Program-made: the position numbers and the translations under genes
Shown here: in pieces, positions 1 to 7,726 of the stretch
Position numbering within the stretch: the first letter of the stretch is position 1
Layout: each line of letters begins with the position of its first letter
Source: Rhodospirillales bacterium
Lineage (GTDB): Bacteria; Pseudomonadota; Alphaproteobacteria; Rhodospirillales; JAOUPW01
Assembly: GCA_029879665.1 (NCBI GenBank)
Contig: JAOUPW010000043.1
Span: 1 to 9,166, forward strand
Direction: 5' to 3'
Length of the DNA stretch: 9,166 nt
The notes under the pieces: generated by a model
What the model saw: only the letters and a program-made list of their open reading frames with translations
The model's database searches: none
Told to the model about the DNA's origin: nothing

Positions 1-1
1 A

Positions 2-1009
2 CCCGACATGGATGGCCGGGTTGTCGGGCGGGGCTGGACTCAACCCGGTGGCAGACCACACGCGGAAACGGAAGCCCTGTCCCGTGCAGGCGATCTTGCT
101 CGGGGGGCAACTGCCTACGTCACCCTGGAGCCATGCGACCACCATGGAGAAACTCCCCCTTGTTCCCAATCGCTTATCGCCGCCGGAATTGGCCGGGTTG
201 TCTTCGCCCTTGAAGACCCGGACACCCGGGTTGCTGGGAAGGGGAGGGTGCGGCTGAAGGAAGCCGGGATTGATGTGTTTTCAGGGTTATGCGCGGATGA
301 CGCGGAAAAGGTCAATCAGGGGTTTTTCCTTAGAGTCCGGGCGGGCCGGCCGCTTTTCACCTTGAAGGTGGCGACCACTCTTGATGGGCGGATCGCAACC
401 GCAAACGGAGAAAGCCGATGGATCACCGGCCCCGAAGCCAGGGTCCAGGTTCACCGGATGAGGGCCGAACACGATGCGATCCTCACCGGGATCGGGACGG
501 TGCTTGCCGATGACCCGTCCTTGACCTGCCGGCTTCCGGGTATGGAGGACCGATCCCCGGTCAGGATCGTACTGGACAGCCGGATGAGTATTGCCGCGGA
601 CTGTTTTCTCGTGAAAACAGCCGGGGAGACCCCGACATGGTTGATTACGATTCCGGGAAGCGATCCTTCCAAACGAAGGTCTTTGGAAAAAGCCGGCGTG
701 ACCGTGGTCGAAATTGCCCCCGATGCGAATGGTCACCCCGATCTTTCCTCCCTTGCCAAGGAGTTGGGGAGCCGCGGGCTGACCCGGGTGCTGGTGGAAG
801 GGGGAGGGCGGTTAGCGGCGTCATTTGTCACCTCCGGGCTGATTGACCGCTTGGCTTGGTTTCGTGCGCCTTCCGTCTTCGGCGGAGATGGGCTTTCCGC
901 CGTGGAGAAGATTGGGCTCAAGGCCCTTTCCGAAGCGCCCGCCTTTAATCGAACAAGTATTCGGACCTTGGGTCCGGATGTTCTGGAAACCTTTGAGCGA
1001 AAACACTAA
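2..1009 (+). CDS. ribD: Bifunctional riboflavin deaminase/reductase RibD (5' end missing)
   Basis: RibD deaminates the pyrimidine product of GTP cyclohydrolase II and then reduces its ribosyl side chain with NADPH, in the cytoplasm. The N-terminal cytidine-deaminase-like domain shows the zinc-site motifs HAE (residues 18-20 counting the Met at base 8 as 1) and LEPCDHHGETPPC, which supplies the two zinc cysteines. The reductase domain follows, with LKVATTLDGRIA, SRWITG, GIGTVLADDPSLTCR and, near the C-terminus, LVEGGGRLAASF. The frame is open to the left edge. In relatives the HAE motif lies near residue 50, so I infer that about 30 N-terminal residues lie upstream; the ATG at base 8 is an internal Met, not the start. 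The TAA stop is 11 bases before ribE, consistent with one transcript. Both domains look intact. Confidence 0.96.
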   Translation, partial: PDMDGRVVGRGWTQPGGRPHAETEALSRAGDLARGATAYVTLEPCDHHGETPPCSQSLIAAGIGRVVFALEDPDTRVAGKGRVRLKEAGIDVFSGLCADDAEKVNQGFFLRVRAGRPLFTLKVATTLDGRIATANGESRWITGPEARVQVHRMRAEHDAILTGIGTVLADDPSLTCRLPGMEDRSPVRIVLDSRMSIAADCFLVKTAGETPTWLITIPGSDPSKRRSLEKAGVTVVEIAPDANGHPDLSSLAKELGSRGLTRVLVEGGGRLAASFVTSGLIDRLAWFRAPSVFGGDGLSAVEKIGLKALSEAPAFNRTSIRTLGPDVLETFERKH

Positions 1010-1020
1010 TCTGTAGGACC

Positions 1021-1620
1021 ATGTTTACCGGAATCATCAACGATCTTGGCCGGGTTCGCGCCGTCAAAACTCCAAGCGACACGGGGGGCGACACCTGTAT
1101 TGAAATATCCACGGCCTTTGCCACGGCGGATATGGATATTGGGGCTTCCATTGCCTGTTCGGGCATCTGTTTAACCGTGATCGACAAGGGCGCCGACTGG
1201 TTCGCGGTCCAAGCGTCGGCTGAAACCCTGTCCTGTACGACGCTCGGTGCCTGGACCGAAGGATCGGCCGTCAACCTGGAACGGGCCCTTAAAGTGGGAG
1301 ACGAATTGGGCGGACATATCGTTTCCGGACATGTGGATGGGGTAGGGCGCCTCATCTCCCGGGTTCCGGAAGGGGACTCTCTCAGGCTTGTTTTTGAGGC
1401 TCCCGAGGGACTGTCGCGGTTTATCGCCCCAAAGGGCTCAATCAGCGTCGACGGCGTCTCCTTGACCGTAAACGAAGTAAATAATGCCCAATTTGGGGTC
1501 AATATCATCCCCCATACGCAGAATGCGACAACCCTTGGAATACTTTCCGAGGGTGACCCCGTTAACCTGGAAATCGATATGCTGGCGCGGTATGTTGCGC
1601 GCCTTCACGAAACGACTTGA
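1021..1620 (+). CDS. ribE: Riboflavin synthase alpha chain RibE
   Basis: This enzyme dismutates two molecules of 6,7-dimethyl-8-ribityllumazine into riboflavin and the pyrimidinedione, the last step of the pathway. At 199 residues it has the family length and the expected duplicated lumazine-binding barrel. Repeat 1 begins with the hallmark MFTGII and carries SIACSGICLTV. Repeat 2 begins around residue 97 with GGHIVSGHVDGVG and carries SISVDGVSLTVNEV, then IIPHTQNATTLG. The ATG start is fixed by the conserved MFTGI N-terminus; an AGGA (1015-1018) lies only two bases upstream, unusually close. The stop is 25 bases before the ribBX start. Some databases call this gene ribC. No degenerate motif is seen. 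Confidence 0.97.
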   Translation: MFTGIINDLGRVRAVKTPSDTGGDTCIEISTAFATADMDIGASIACSGICLTVIDKGADWFAVQASAETLSCTTLGAWTEGSAVNLERALKVGDELGGHIVSGHVDGVGRLISRVPEGDSLRLVFEAPEGLSRFIAPKGSISVDGVSLTVNEVNNAQFGVNIIPHTQNATTLGILSEGDPVNLEIDMLARYVARLHETT

Positions 1621-1645
1621 ACTTTCCTTAGTAAGGATACCCAGC

Positions 1646-2752
1646 GTGACAGATACAGATTACCTGTCGTCCATCGAGGATATTATCGAGGACGCCCGAA
1701 ACGGAAAAATATTTATTCTTGTCGATGACGAGGAACGGGAAAACGAAGGCGACTTGGTTATTCCCGCCCAAATGGCTACTCCGGAGGCGGTTAATTTTAT
1801 GGCCAAATATGGCCGGGGATTGATCTGCCTGGCCATGACGCGAGAACGGATCGAGCAACTTGATCTTCCCAGAATGGCACGACATAACGAATCCCGTCAT
1901 GAGACGGCATTCACCGTATCAATCGAAGCCCGGGAAGGGGTAACGACAGGTATTTCTGCCTCTGACAGGGCACGAACAATCGCCGTTGCCACAGATCCTT
2001 CAAAGAATAAACAAGACCTGGTTACGCCGGGACATGTGTTCCCTCTTGAGGCCCGGGACGGTGGTGTTCTTGTCCGCACCGGCCATACCGAAGCTGCGGT
2101 CGATGTTTCGCGGTTGGCGGGCCTTAACCCATCCGGGGTGATATGCGAAATCATGAATGAAGATGGAACTATGGCGCGCATGCCTGATCTGGTGAAGTTT
2201 TCCCAGTTTCATAATATCAAAATTGGAACCATTTCCGATCTGATTGCATACCGTCTGCGTCATGACAGGTTGATAGAAAGAATTCTTGAAAACGACCTGA
2301 ATACGATTTACGGCGGCAATTTCCGGATGTGTGTATATGTCAATAAAATCGCGTATGCCGAACACATTGCCCTGGTCAAGGGCGATGTATCCAAAGGCGG
2401 TCCGGTCCTGGTGCGGATGCATGCCATGAACGTTCTTGATGATGTTTTGGGCGATACCAGTTCGAAAAGGGAACGGGAACTTCAGAAGGCGATGAAGATG
2501 ATAAGCGAAGAAGGAAGGGGCGTGATCGTTCTAATTCGTGAACCATACCGTAGGAGTCTTTCCGATAAAGTGCGGGCCAAACTCGGACACGAAGTCGCCC
2601 CTAATCCTGAGTTGCGAGATTATGGCGTCGGTGCGCAAATCCTGCTCGACCTTGGCGTCCGAGAAATGGAATTGTTGTCTAATACCAAGCGAACCATTGT
2701 CGGGCTGGAAGGGTATGGCCTGACCGTGATCGGCCAACGCCCAATTCCATGA
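1646..2752 (+). CDS. ribB: 3,4-dihydroxy-2-butanone 4-phosphate synthase with degenerate GTP cyclohydrolase II-like domain (RibBX type)
   Basis: The N-terminal half (about residues 1-200) makes 3,4-dihydroxy-2-butanone 4-phosphate from ribulose 5-phosphate. It has the intact signatures [11 protein letters not shown] (27-37), [31 protein letters not shown]-like [11 protein letters not shown] and GHTEAAVD. The C-terminal half resembles GTP cyclohydrolase II and keeps [15 protein letters not shown] and LEGYGLTV. However, the zinc-binding stretch aligns at residues 257-276 with Asn262, Ser273 and Arg275 where E. coli RibA has Cys54, Cys65 and Cys67. The catalytic RQEGRGIGL-like region reads [12 protein letters not shown] infer that cyclohydrolase activity is lost, as in the RibBX hybrids known from Proteobacteria. 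I chose the GTG at 1646 (368 residues) because a TAAGGAT Shine-Dalgarno sits just upstream. The longer open frame from 1484 would overlap ribE by over 130 bases and adds only a shadow of ribE. Confidence 0.93.
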   Translation: MTDTDYLSSIEDIIEDARNGKIFILVDDEERENEGDLVIPAQMATPEAVNFMAKYGRGLICLAMTRERIEQLDLPRMARHNESRHETAFTVSIEAREGVTTGISASDRARTIAVATDPSKNKQDLVTPGHVFPLEARDGGVLVRTGHTEAAVDVSRLAGLNPSGVICEIMNEDGTMARMPDLVKFSQFHNIKIGTISDLIAYRLRHDRLIERILENDLNTIYGGNFRMCVYVNKIAYAEHIALVKGDVSKGGPVLVRMHAMNVLDDVLGDTSSKRERELQKAMKMISEEGRGVIVLIREPYRRSLSDKVRAKLGHEVAPNPELRDYGVGAQILLDLGVREMELLSNTKRTIVGLEGYGLTVIGQRPIP

Positions 2753-2765
2753 AGGTATATTCCAA

Positions 2766-3230
2766 ATGAACGAAACCCCTGTAATTCAGATCGTCGAAGC
2801 CCGGTTTTACGAGGATATCGCTGACGAATTGGTCAAGGGCGCCGTGCAGGTTCTGGAGCAGGCCGGTCAACCCTACGAACGGGTTTCGGTTCCCGGCGTC
2901 TTTGAAATCCCGGCGGCCGTGCATTTTTCCATTCGCGCCCTGGAGGTTCACTCAATTTCCAGGCGGTTTGCCGGTTTTATCGCCTTGGGGTGTGTCATTC
3001 GCGGAGAAACCTCCCATTACGATTATGTGTGTAGTGAATCGGCCCGTAGTCTTATGGACCTGAGCATTCGCAACAGCATCGCCCTTGGTTTTGGAATTCT
3101 CACTTGTGAAAATTACGATCAGGCATGGACCCGGGCCGCGGTTGACCAGAAAAACAAGGGCGGAGATGCGGCGCGCGCATGTTTGAGGATGATTGAGATC
3201 AAAAAAGATCTTCGTCTGACCACCCAATGA
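2766..3230 (+). CDS. ribH: 6,7-dimethyl-8-ribityllumazine synthase RibH (type I)
   Basis: RibH condenses 5-amino-6-ribitylaminouracil with the four-carbon phosphate made by RibB to give the substrate of RibE. The 154-residue protein has the family motifs in order: VEARFY (10-15), PGVFEIP (43-49), ALGCVIRGETSHYDYV (73-88, with catalytic-type His84), GILTCEN, and KGGDAARACLRMI near the end. VEARFY and the GILTxEN form recall alphaproteobacterial RibH1 rather than RibH2; that is from memory of the families. An AAGG at 2752-2755, overlapping the end of ribBX, sits ten bases before the ATG. The TGA stop overlaps the nusB start in an ATGA, which suggests translational coupling. Confidence 0.96.
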   Translation: MNETPVIQIVEARFYEDIADELVKGAVQVLEQAGQPYERVSVPGVFEIPAAVHFSIRALEVHSISRRFAGFIALGCVIRGETSHYDYVCSESARSLMDLSIRNSIALGFGILTCENYDQAWTRAAVDQKNKGGDAARACLRMIEIKKDLRLTTQ

Positions 3231-3760
3231 ACAATGACCTTTCTTCGCAAGATAGTCTCCCGGAAGAAACGGGGGGAAAGGCCCGTGGACGTAGTTATGC
3301 GCGCCTTGCCGCCGTTCAGGCCTTGTACGAAATGGATATTGCTGGGGCAGGTTCCGAGGCGGTCCTTCGAGACTTCCTGGCCAACCGTTGGGCGGGAACG
3401 CTGATCGGCAATAAAGATGACGAAGGAAACAATGCAGGGGCTCCTGTAAAAACGGATCATGAGTTGTTGTCCGAGCTTGTCCAGGGAGTTTCGGGTCGGA
3501 GTGAGGAATTGGATTTATTGATTGCGCCCGCCCTTTCTGGAGATAGGGATCTGGAGCGCATGGAAACACTTTTAAAAGCAATTTTCCGGGCGGGCACTTT
3601 CGAGCTTGTGGATCATGACAAGATCCCGGCCAAAATTATCATCAGCGAATATGTGGATATCGCACATGCGTTTTTTTCCGGTCCCGAGCCGGGGTTGGTC
3701 AATGGCGTTCTCGATAACCTGGCGCGCACTTTGAGGCCGGATGATTTCGAGGCCAAATGA
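3227..3760 (+). CDS. nusB: Transcription antitermination factor NusB
   Basis: NusB binds boxA RNA with ribosomal protein S10 (NusE) and supports antitermination of rRNA operons. The all-helical fold is recognisable from RSYARLAAVQALYEMD (22-37) at the start of helix 1 and from the C-terminal block KIPAKIIISEYVDIAHAFF followed by GLVNGVLDNLARTLR. At 177 residues it is longer than the 139-residue E. coli protein. The excess is a polar N-terminal tail of about 20 residues and a loop-like insert around residues 52-78 rich in Asn, Gly and Asp. Longer NusB proteins are common in alphaproteobacteria. Its ATG overlaps the ribH stop by four bases, and ribH-nusB adjacency is a classic proteobacterial arrangement. 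Confidence 0.95.
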   Translation: MNNDLSSQDSLPEETGGKARGRSYARLAAVQALYEMDIAGAGSEAVLRDFLANRWAGTLIGNKDDEGNNAGAPVKTDHELLSELVQGVSGRSEELDLLIAPALSGDRDLERMETLLKAIFRAGTFELVDHDKIPAKIIISEYVDIAHAFFSGPEPGLVNGVLDNLARTLRPDDFEAK

Positions 3761-3777
3761 CTTTAAGGTAGAAAAAG

Positions 3778-4788
3778 GTGCCCCGTAGTAAAAGTGGACT
3801 TAATGAATTTGATCTGATCAGGCGCTTTTTTGTTCCATTGACGAAAAATGCTCCTGGTGCGTTCGCCTTGAGCGATGATGCGGCGATTTTGTCCGTTGAA
3901 CCAGGGCGCAATCTGGTGGTGACGACGGATATGATGGTTTCCGGCGTCCACTTTCTTCCCGACACTGCCCCCGAGGACATTGCCGCAAAACTGCTCAGGG
4001 TCAATCTTTCCGATCTTGCCTCAATGGGAGCCGTACCGGAATCCTATACCCTATCCATTGCCCTGCCGAAATCCGACTCTTCCGCGAATGAGGCGTGGTT
4101 GAAACGTTTTGCGACAGGATTATCGGATGAACAGAATATTTGGGATATTTCTCTTGTTGGTGGCGACACGGTATCGACTCCGGGGGCCCTGACGCTAAAC
4201 GTGACGGCCTTTGGATCGGTTCCCGTCGGAGGGGAACTGCGTCGTTCCGGCGCTGTTTCAGGAGATTCTATTTTTGTATCGGGAACGCTAGGGGATGCGG
4301 CCCTGGGATTGAATGCGCTTAAAGGCGATATTTCCGGGCTTGCCCGGGAAGCCTTGGACTATCTCGTATCCCGCCACCGCCGGCCTTCTCCACGCGGCGC
4401 CCTTGGCCGTCGTCTGGCGGGATTGGCGACATCGACGATCGATGTTTCAGATGGCTTGGCCGCTGATCTGGAACATATTTGCGAGGCCTCAGGCGTTTCG
4501 GCTACCGTGGATGTAAGTAAAATTCCCCTTTCTCCTATTGCACGGTCTCTCCTTGATCAGGACGGAAATCATCTTAATGCCATTCTGGCAGGAGGAGATG
4601 ATTACGAACTTCTCTTTACGGCCTCCAGCCGGAATGAGGAAGCGTTGGCAAAGCTTTCCGTGGAATTGGACCTTCCAATCACGAAGATCGGCCATATACA
4701 GGGTCCCAAAAAGGACGAGAAAGTCAGAATTCTTGATATTAATGGCCAAACAGTTAACTTGGCTTCAGGTGGTTATAGACACTTTTAA
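3778..4788 (+). CDS. thiL: Thiamine-monophosphate kinase ThiL
   Basis: ThiL phosphorylates thiamine monophosphate with ATP to give thiamine diphosphate, the last step of cofactor synthesis. The 336 residues match family length. Metal and nucleotide-binding acidic motifs are all present: SDDAAIL (Asp33, Asp34), VVTTDMMVSGVHFL (Asp51), VNLSDLASMGA, GGDT (128-131), SGTLGDAALGL, DVSDGLAADL (222-231) and AGGDDYELLF (Asp274, Asp275). The start is a GTG. An AAGG at 3765-3768, nine bases upstream, supports it, and the conserved EFDLIRRFF follows directly. The 17-base gap after nusB places thiL in the same operon. No broken motif is seen. Confidence 0.95.
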   Translation: MPRSKSGLNEFDLIRRFFVPLTKNAPGAFALSDDAAILSVEPGRNLVVTTDMMVSGVHFLPDTAPEDIAAKLLRVNLSDLASMGAVPESYTLSIALPKSDSSANEAWLKRFATGLSDEQNIWDISLVGGDTVSTPGALTLNVTAFGSVPVGGELRRSGAVSGDSIFVSGTLGDAALGLNALKGDISGLAREALDYLVSRHRRPSPRGALGRRLAGLATSTIDVSDGLAADLEHICEASGVSATVDVSKIPLSPIARSLLDQDGNHLNAILAGGDDYELLFTASSRNEEALAKLSVELDLPITKIGHIQGPKKDEKVRILDINGQTVNLASGGYRHF

Positions 4789-4796
4789 CATGTCTG

Positions 4797-4840
4797 GTTG
4801 AAAGTGCTTTTTCTACTTTCTAACTGTATAGTTAGAAGGT
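4797..4840 (+). promoter_or_regulatory. Dyad pair between thiL and the FliL-like gene
   Basis: A stem of 11 pairs (4815-4825 with 4830-4840, loop GTAT, one T-G wobble) is readable here; its inner eight pairs, TTCTAACT and AGTTAGAA, are perfect. A second, weaker stem can form between 4797-4805 (GTTGAAAGT) and 4815-4824 (ACTTTCTAAC, one bulge). The two share a strand and exclude each other. No T-run follows the strong stem, so it is not an ordinary intrinsic terminator. It could be an operator, an RNA processing or stability element, or a translation-controlling leader, since it ends 21 bases before the next start codon. The role is unknown. Confidence 0.45.
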
Positions 4841-4861
4841 CTGTACGGGATTTGACATCTA

Positions 4862-5365
4862 GTGAAAAAACTTTTGATCGCTGCCGGTGCCGTCGTATTC
4901 CTTGCAGGGCTTGCTTTCGGGGCCTTGAAAATTATTGGTATTGATGTTTTTGAAGAGAAGGATGCTGCGGAATCGTCGCAGGAGACGCCTGCAGAAGGAA
5001 CTGATACAAAAAATTTAAAGCAAAACGTAAAATCGAGTTTTGTTGAAATGGAACCGATCGTCGTTCCTCTGTTTTATGGCGGCAAGGTTACCGGAAATAT
5101 TCAATTAAAAATTCAACTACAGGTAGACTCGATCCTTCAAAAACAAAAAGTCATGCGGCTCCTTCCCAAAATCAGCGATGTTTTTTTGCGGGATCTCTAT
5201 GATTACCTGCCGCGATATTTGAGAAGTAATGACCGCATCAATCCACTCGACATCAAGCAACGCCTGATGCACAGGCTGAATACGTCCGTGGAAGAGGGGC
5301 TGGTTTCGGATATAACCGTCAAAACCCTGTCGACCGGCGATGAAAATCGTAAAAATTCTAAATAA
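4862..5365 (+). CDS. Membrane-anchored FliL-like protein of unknown function
   Basis: I do not recognise a named gene. The 167-residue product starts with KKLL and a single hydrophobic segment (about residues 4-24, LIAAGAVVFLAGLAFGAL), most simply an uncleaved N-terminal anchor with the rest in the periplasm. An acidic, polar linker (about 30-58) follows. The rest reads like a FliL fold: FVEMEPIVVPL, a beta stretch GNIQLKIQLQVDS, a helical LLPKISDVFLRDLYDYLP, and DIKQRLMHRLNTSVEEGLVSDITVKTL. FliL proteins sit beside the flagellar stator; this resemblance is by pattern only. No flagellar gene lies nearby. The start is GTG with no good Shine-Dalgarno, and the gene is visibly more AT-rich than the rib genes. 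It may be co-transcribed with thiL. Confidence 0.72.
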   Translation: MKKLLIAAGAVVFLAGLAFGALKIIGIDVFEEKDAAESSQETPAEGTDTKNLKQNVKSSFVEMEPIVVPLFYGGKVTGNIQLKIQLQVDSILQKQKVMRLLPKISDVFLRDLYDYLPRYLRSNDRINPLDIKQRLMHRLNTSVEEGLVSDITVKTLSTGDENRKNSK

Positions 5366-5558
5366 TACAAATGGTTACGCTAAAACCATGAGGAATTCCC
5401 GGTTCTTTCGGCTGAGATTAACTGTTGTTGATTTATAGGGGGGGCTCTGGCATTTTCCCTTTGCGTATCCTCAGTGAGACTGATCGGCCATGGCCGGATC
5501 TGCTGTCACCCAAAATATCGTAAGGAATAATCCAATACCAATGAGAGGGATATAAAGC
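5366..5558 (+). promoter_or_regulatory. hppA upstream region with palindrome and small hairpin
   Basis: This 193-base gap has no convincing gene. It holds a small hairpin just after the FliL-like stop (ATGGTT 5371-5376 with AACCAT 5384-5389, seven-base loop, no T-run). It also holds a run of seven G (5438-5444) and a 12-base perfect palindrome CGGCCATGGCCG (5485-5496) flanked by GATC-like arms. A TTTATAG at 5432-5438 could serve as a -10 box, but I see no matching -35. The hppA promoter is presumably here, but I cannot place it. Confidence 0.4.
5543..5550 (+). promoter_or_regulatory. Ribosome binding site of hppA
   Basis: GAGAGGGA lies eight bases before the ATG at 5559, a strong Shine-Dalgarno at good spacing. 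It fixes the start of hppA and contrasts with the weak sites before the FliL-like gene and iorA. Confidence 0.75.
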
Positions 5559-7667
5559 ATGTCGAGTGTTTATTACTTTGTGATTGCATGTGGGGTTCTG
5601 GCCTTGTTGTACGGCGTCTATGCAAGCCGTGTTGTGCTCGGTTCCAGCGCCGGAAGTGAGCGTATGCAAAAGATTTCCGCGGCAATTCAGGAAGGTGCCC
5701 AAGCGTATCTAAACAGGCAGTATTCCACCATTGCCATGGCCGGTGTCGTCGTCGCCATCATTTTATATTTCCTGCTGGGGTGGCAGGTTTCTGTCGGCTT
5801 TATTATCGGATCCGTTTTATCCGGTGCGGCTGGATATATCGGCATGAACATTTCTGTTCGCGCCAATGTGCGGACTGCGGAAGGGGCACGTCAAAGTCTC
5901 GCGCGGGGGCTGGATATCGCGTTTAAATCCGGCGCTATCACTGGCATGCTGGTAGCCGGTCTCGCCCTGCTGGCGGTTGCCGTCTATTACGGCATATTGC
6001 TGAAGATGGGAGCCCAAGGCCGCGGGGTGATCGACCCGCTGGTTGCACTTGGATTCGGAGCTTCCCTGATTTCCATCTTTGCCCGTCTTGGTGGCGGAAT
6101 TTTCACAAAGGGTGCGGATGTGGGCGCCGACCTTGTCGGTAAGGTTGAAGCTGGAATTCCCGAAGATGATCCTCGTAATCCGGCGGTGATTGCCGACAAT
6201 GTCGGCGATAATGTTGGCGACTGTGCCGGCATGGCCGCGGATCTTTTTGAAACCTACGTCGTGACTGTGGTCGCGACCATGGTGCTGGGATCAATTTTCT
6301 TCGTCGGCACGGACATGATGGCAAAAGTCATGATGTTGCCGCTGGTAATCGGTGCGGTTGGTATCATTGCGTCAATCATTTCGACTTTCTTTGTCCGTCT
6401 TGGTGCCAGCCAGAACATTATGGGTGCTCTCTATAAGGGCTTCCTCGTATGCGCGATCGTGGCCGCCATCGCTTTCTATCCGGTGATCGACATGATTATC
6501 GGTTTTGGCACGGAGATGACGGTTTCGGGCAAAACCTTCAACGGACGCTACCTGTATTATTGCGCCCTGACCGGGTTGCTTTTGACCGGTCTGATTATCT
6601 GGGTCACGGAATATTACACCTCGACTGAATACCGTCCCGTCAGGGTTATTGCCAAGGCTTCGGAAACCGGTCACGGCACCAATGTTATTCAAGGCCTGGC
6701 GATTTCCATGGAAGCGACCGCGATCCCGGCCGTCCTGATCTGCGCCGCGATCATTATTACCTACATGCTGGCGGGTCTTCTCGGCATTGCCATCGCGGTA
6801 ACCGCCATGCTGTCGCTGGCGGGTATGGTCGTTGCCCTGGACGCCTATGGTCCGGTGACCGACAACGCGGGCGGTATCGCCGAAATGGCGGAATTGGACG
6901 AGAACGTGCGCAAGACCACCGATGCCTTGGATGCGGTTGGCAACACCACCAAGGCGGTGACCAAGGGCTATGCCATCGGCTCGGCCGGTCTTGGGGCGCT
7001 GGTCCTGTTTGCGGCATATACCCAGGATCTGCAGTTCTTTATCGCCAATCCAGACCAGTTCCCCTACTTCAAGGGGGTTCAACTGGATTTTTCCCTGTCT
7101 AATCCCTTCGTCGTCGTCGGGCTTCTGTTCGGGGGACTTCTGCCTTATCTGTTCGGGGCCCTGGGCATGACCGCGGTCGGACGCGCGGCAGGCTCCGTGG
7201 TGATTGAAGTGCGTCGGCAGTTCAAGGAAATCCCCGGCATCATGGAAGGAACCGGCAAGCCCGAATACGGCACCTGCGTCGATCTTCTGACCAAGGCTGC
7301 GATCAAGGAGATGATGATACCGTCTCTGCTGCCGGTATTGGCACCGGTAGTGGTTTATTTTGTCATCTATGCCATCGCCGGCAAATCCGCGGCCTTCGCT
7401 GCTGTGGGAGCCATGTTGCTGGGGGTGATCATCACCGGCCTTTATGTGGCGATTTCCATGACCGCCGGGGGCGGAGCCTGGGATAACGCCAAGAAATATA
7501 TCGAGGACGGTCATCATGGCGGCAAGGGCTCAGAGGCCCACAAGGCGGCGGTTACCGGAGATACGGTCGGCGATCCCTACAAGGATACGGCTGGTCCCGC
7601 GGTCAACCCGATGATCAAGATTACCAACATCGTCGCCCTTATTCTGCTGGCGGTATTGGCCCATTAA
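5559..7667 (+). CDS. hppA: Membrane-bound proton-pumping pyrophosphatase HppA (K+-insensitive type)
   Basis: HppA hydrolyses pyrophosphate and uses the energy to pump protons across the inner membrane. The 702 residues fit the family, and the chain alternates about 16 hydrophobic segments with conserved cytoplasmic loops. Substrate-site motifs are intact: DVGADLVGK (187-195), [20 protein letters not shown] (201-220), [18 protein letters not shown], and near the C-terminus [20 protein letters not shown]. The loop GNTTKAVTK (461-469) has Lys465 and Thr468, where K+-dependent enzymes have Ala and Gly/Ala. That pair is the known signature of K+-independent, H+-pumping members. The start is supported by a strong Shine-Dalgarno and the typical short first helix before [20 protein letters not shown]. 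The gene ends at a terminator. The second half looks more GC-rich than the first. Confidence 0.97.
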   Translation: MSSVYYFVIACGVLALLYGVYASRVVLGSSAGSERMQKISAAIQEGAQAYLNRQYSTIAMAGVVVAIILYFLLGWQVSVGFIIGSVLSGAAGYIGMNISVRANVRTAEGARQSLARGLDIAFKSGAITGMLVAGLALLAVAVYYGILLKMGAQGRGVIDPLVALGFGASLISIFARLGGGIFTKGADVGADLVGKVEAGIPEDDPRNPAVIADNVGDNVGDCAGMAADLFETYVVTVVATMVLGSIFFVGTDMMAKVMMLPLVIGAVGIIASIISTFFVRLGASQNIMGALYKGFLVCAIVAAIAFYPVIDMIIGFGTEMTVSGKTFNGRYLYYCALTGLLLTGLIIWVTEYYTSTEYRPVRVIAKASETGHGTNVIQGLAISMEATAIPAVLICAAIIITYMLAGLLGIAIAVTAMLSLAGMVVALDAYGPVTDNAGGIAEMAELDENVRKTTDALDAVGNTTKAVTKGYAIGSAGLGALVLFAAYTQDLQFFIANPDQFPYFKGVQLDFSLSNPFVVVGLLFGGLLPYLFGALGMTAVGRAAGSVVIEVRRQFKEIPGIMEGTGKPEYGTCVDLLTKAAIKEMMIPSLLPVLAPVVVYFVIYAIAGKSAAFAAVGAMLLGVIITGLYVAISMTAGGGAWDNAKKYIEDGHHGGKGSEAHKAAVTGDTVGDPYKDTAGPAVNPMIKITNIVALILLAVLAH

Positions 7668-7693
7668 GCGGGTTCGAATAGCCCTAAACGAAG

Positions 7694-7725
7694 AAAGCCC
7701 CGGGATTTCGTCCCGGGGCTTTTTT
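7694..7725 (+). terminator. Intrinsic terminator after hppA
   Basis: A 12-bp perfect stem (7694-7705 with 7711-7722; GC-rich core GCCCCGGGA/TCCCGGGGC) with loop TTTCG closes into a run of six T (7720-7725). It begins 27 bases after the hppA stop. This is a textbook Rho-independent terminator and separates hppA from the following gene. Confidence 0.93.
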
Positions 7726-7726
7726 C

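Noticed and set aside
1..1009. FMN riboswitch controlling the rib genes
   Set aside because: The start of the operon is outside the window and no RFN-like conserved stem set is seen in any gap inside it.
945..1508. - strand frame of 187 codons over ribE
   Set aside because: Antisense to ribE, rich in Ser, Pro and Thr as expected for a shadow frame, with no motif.
1484..1645. 54-codon upstream extension of the ribBX frame
   Set aside because: It overlaps the 3' end of ribE in another register, lacks similarity to DHBP synthase N-termini, and the GTG at 1646 has a good Shine-Dalgarno.
2952..3581. - strand frame of 209 codons over ribH and nusB
   Set aside because: Antisense shadow of two well-supported genes; Pro-rich composition and no recognisable domain.
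4852..4857. TTGACA matching a -35 consensus before the FliL-like gene
   Set aside because: The -10 position would fall inside the coding sequence around 4875 and reads TGATCG-like, not a -10 box; it is only five bases from the start codon.
5371..5389. Hairpin after the FliL-like gene as a terminator
   Set aside because: The stem has only six pairs, is AT-rich, and is followed by GAGGAATTCC rather than a T-run.
6372..7517. Long open frame of 381 codons on the - strand opposite hppA
   Set aside because: It lies wholly antisense to an unmistakable hppA, its product is low in hydrophobic structure and rich in His, Gly, Asp and Arg, typical of the complement of membrane-protein codons, and it has no family motif.
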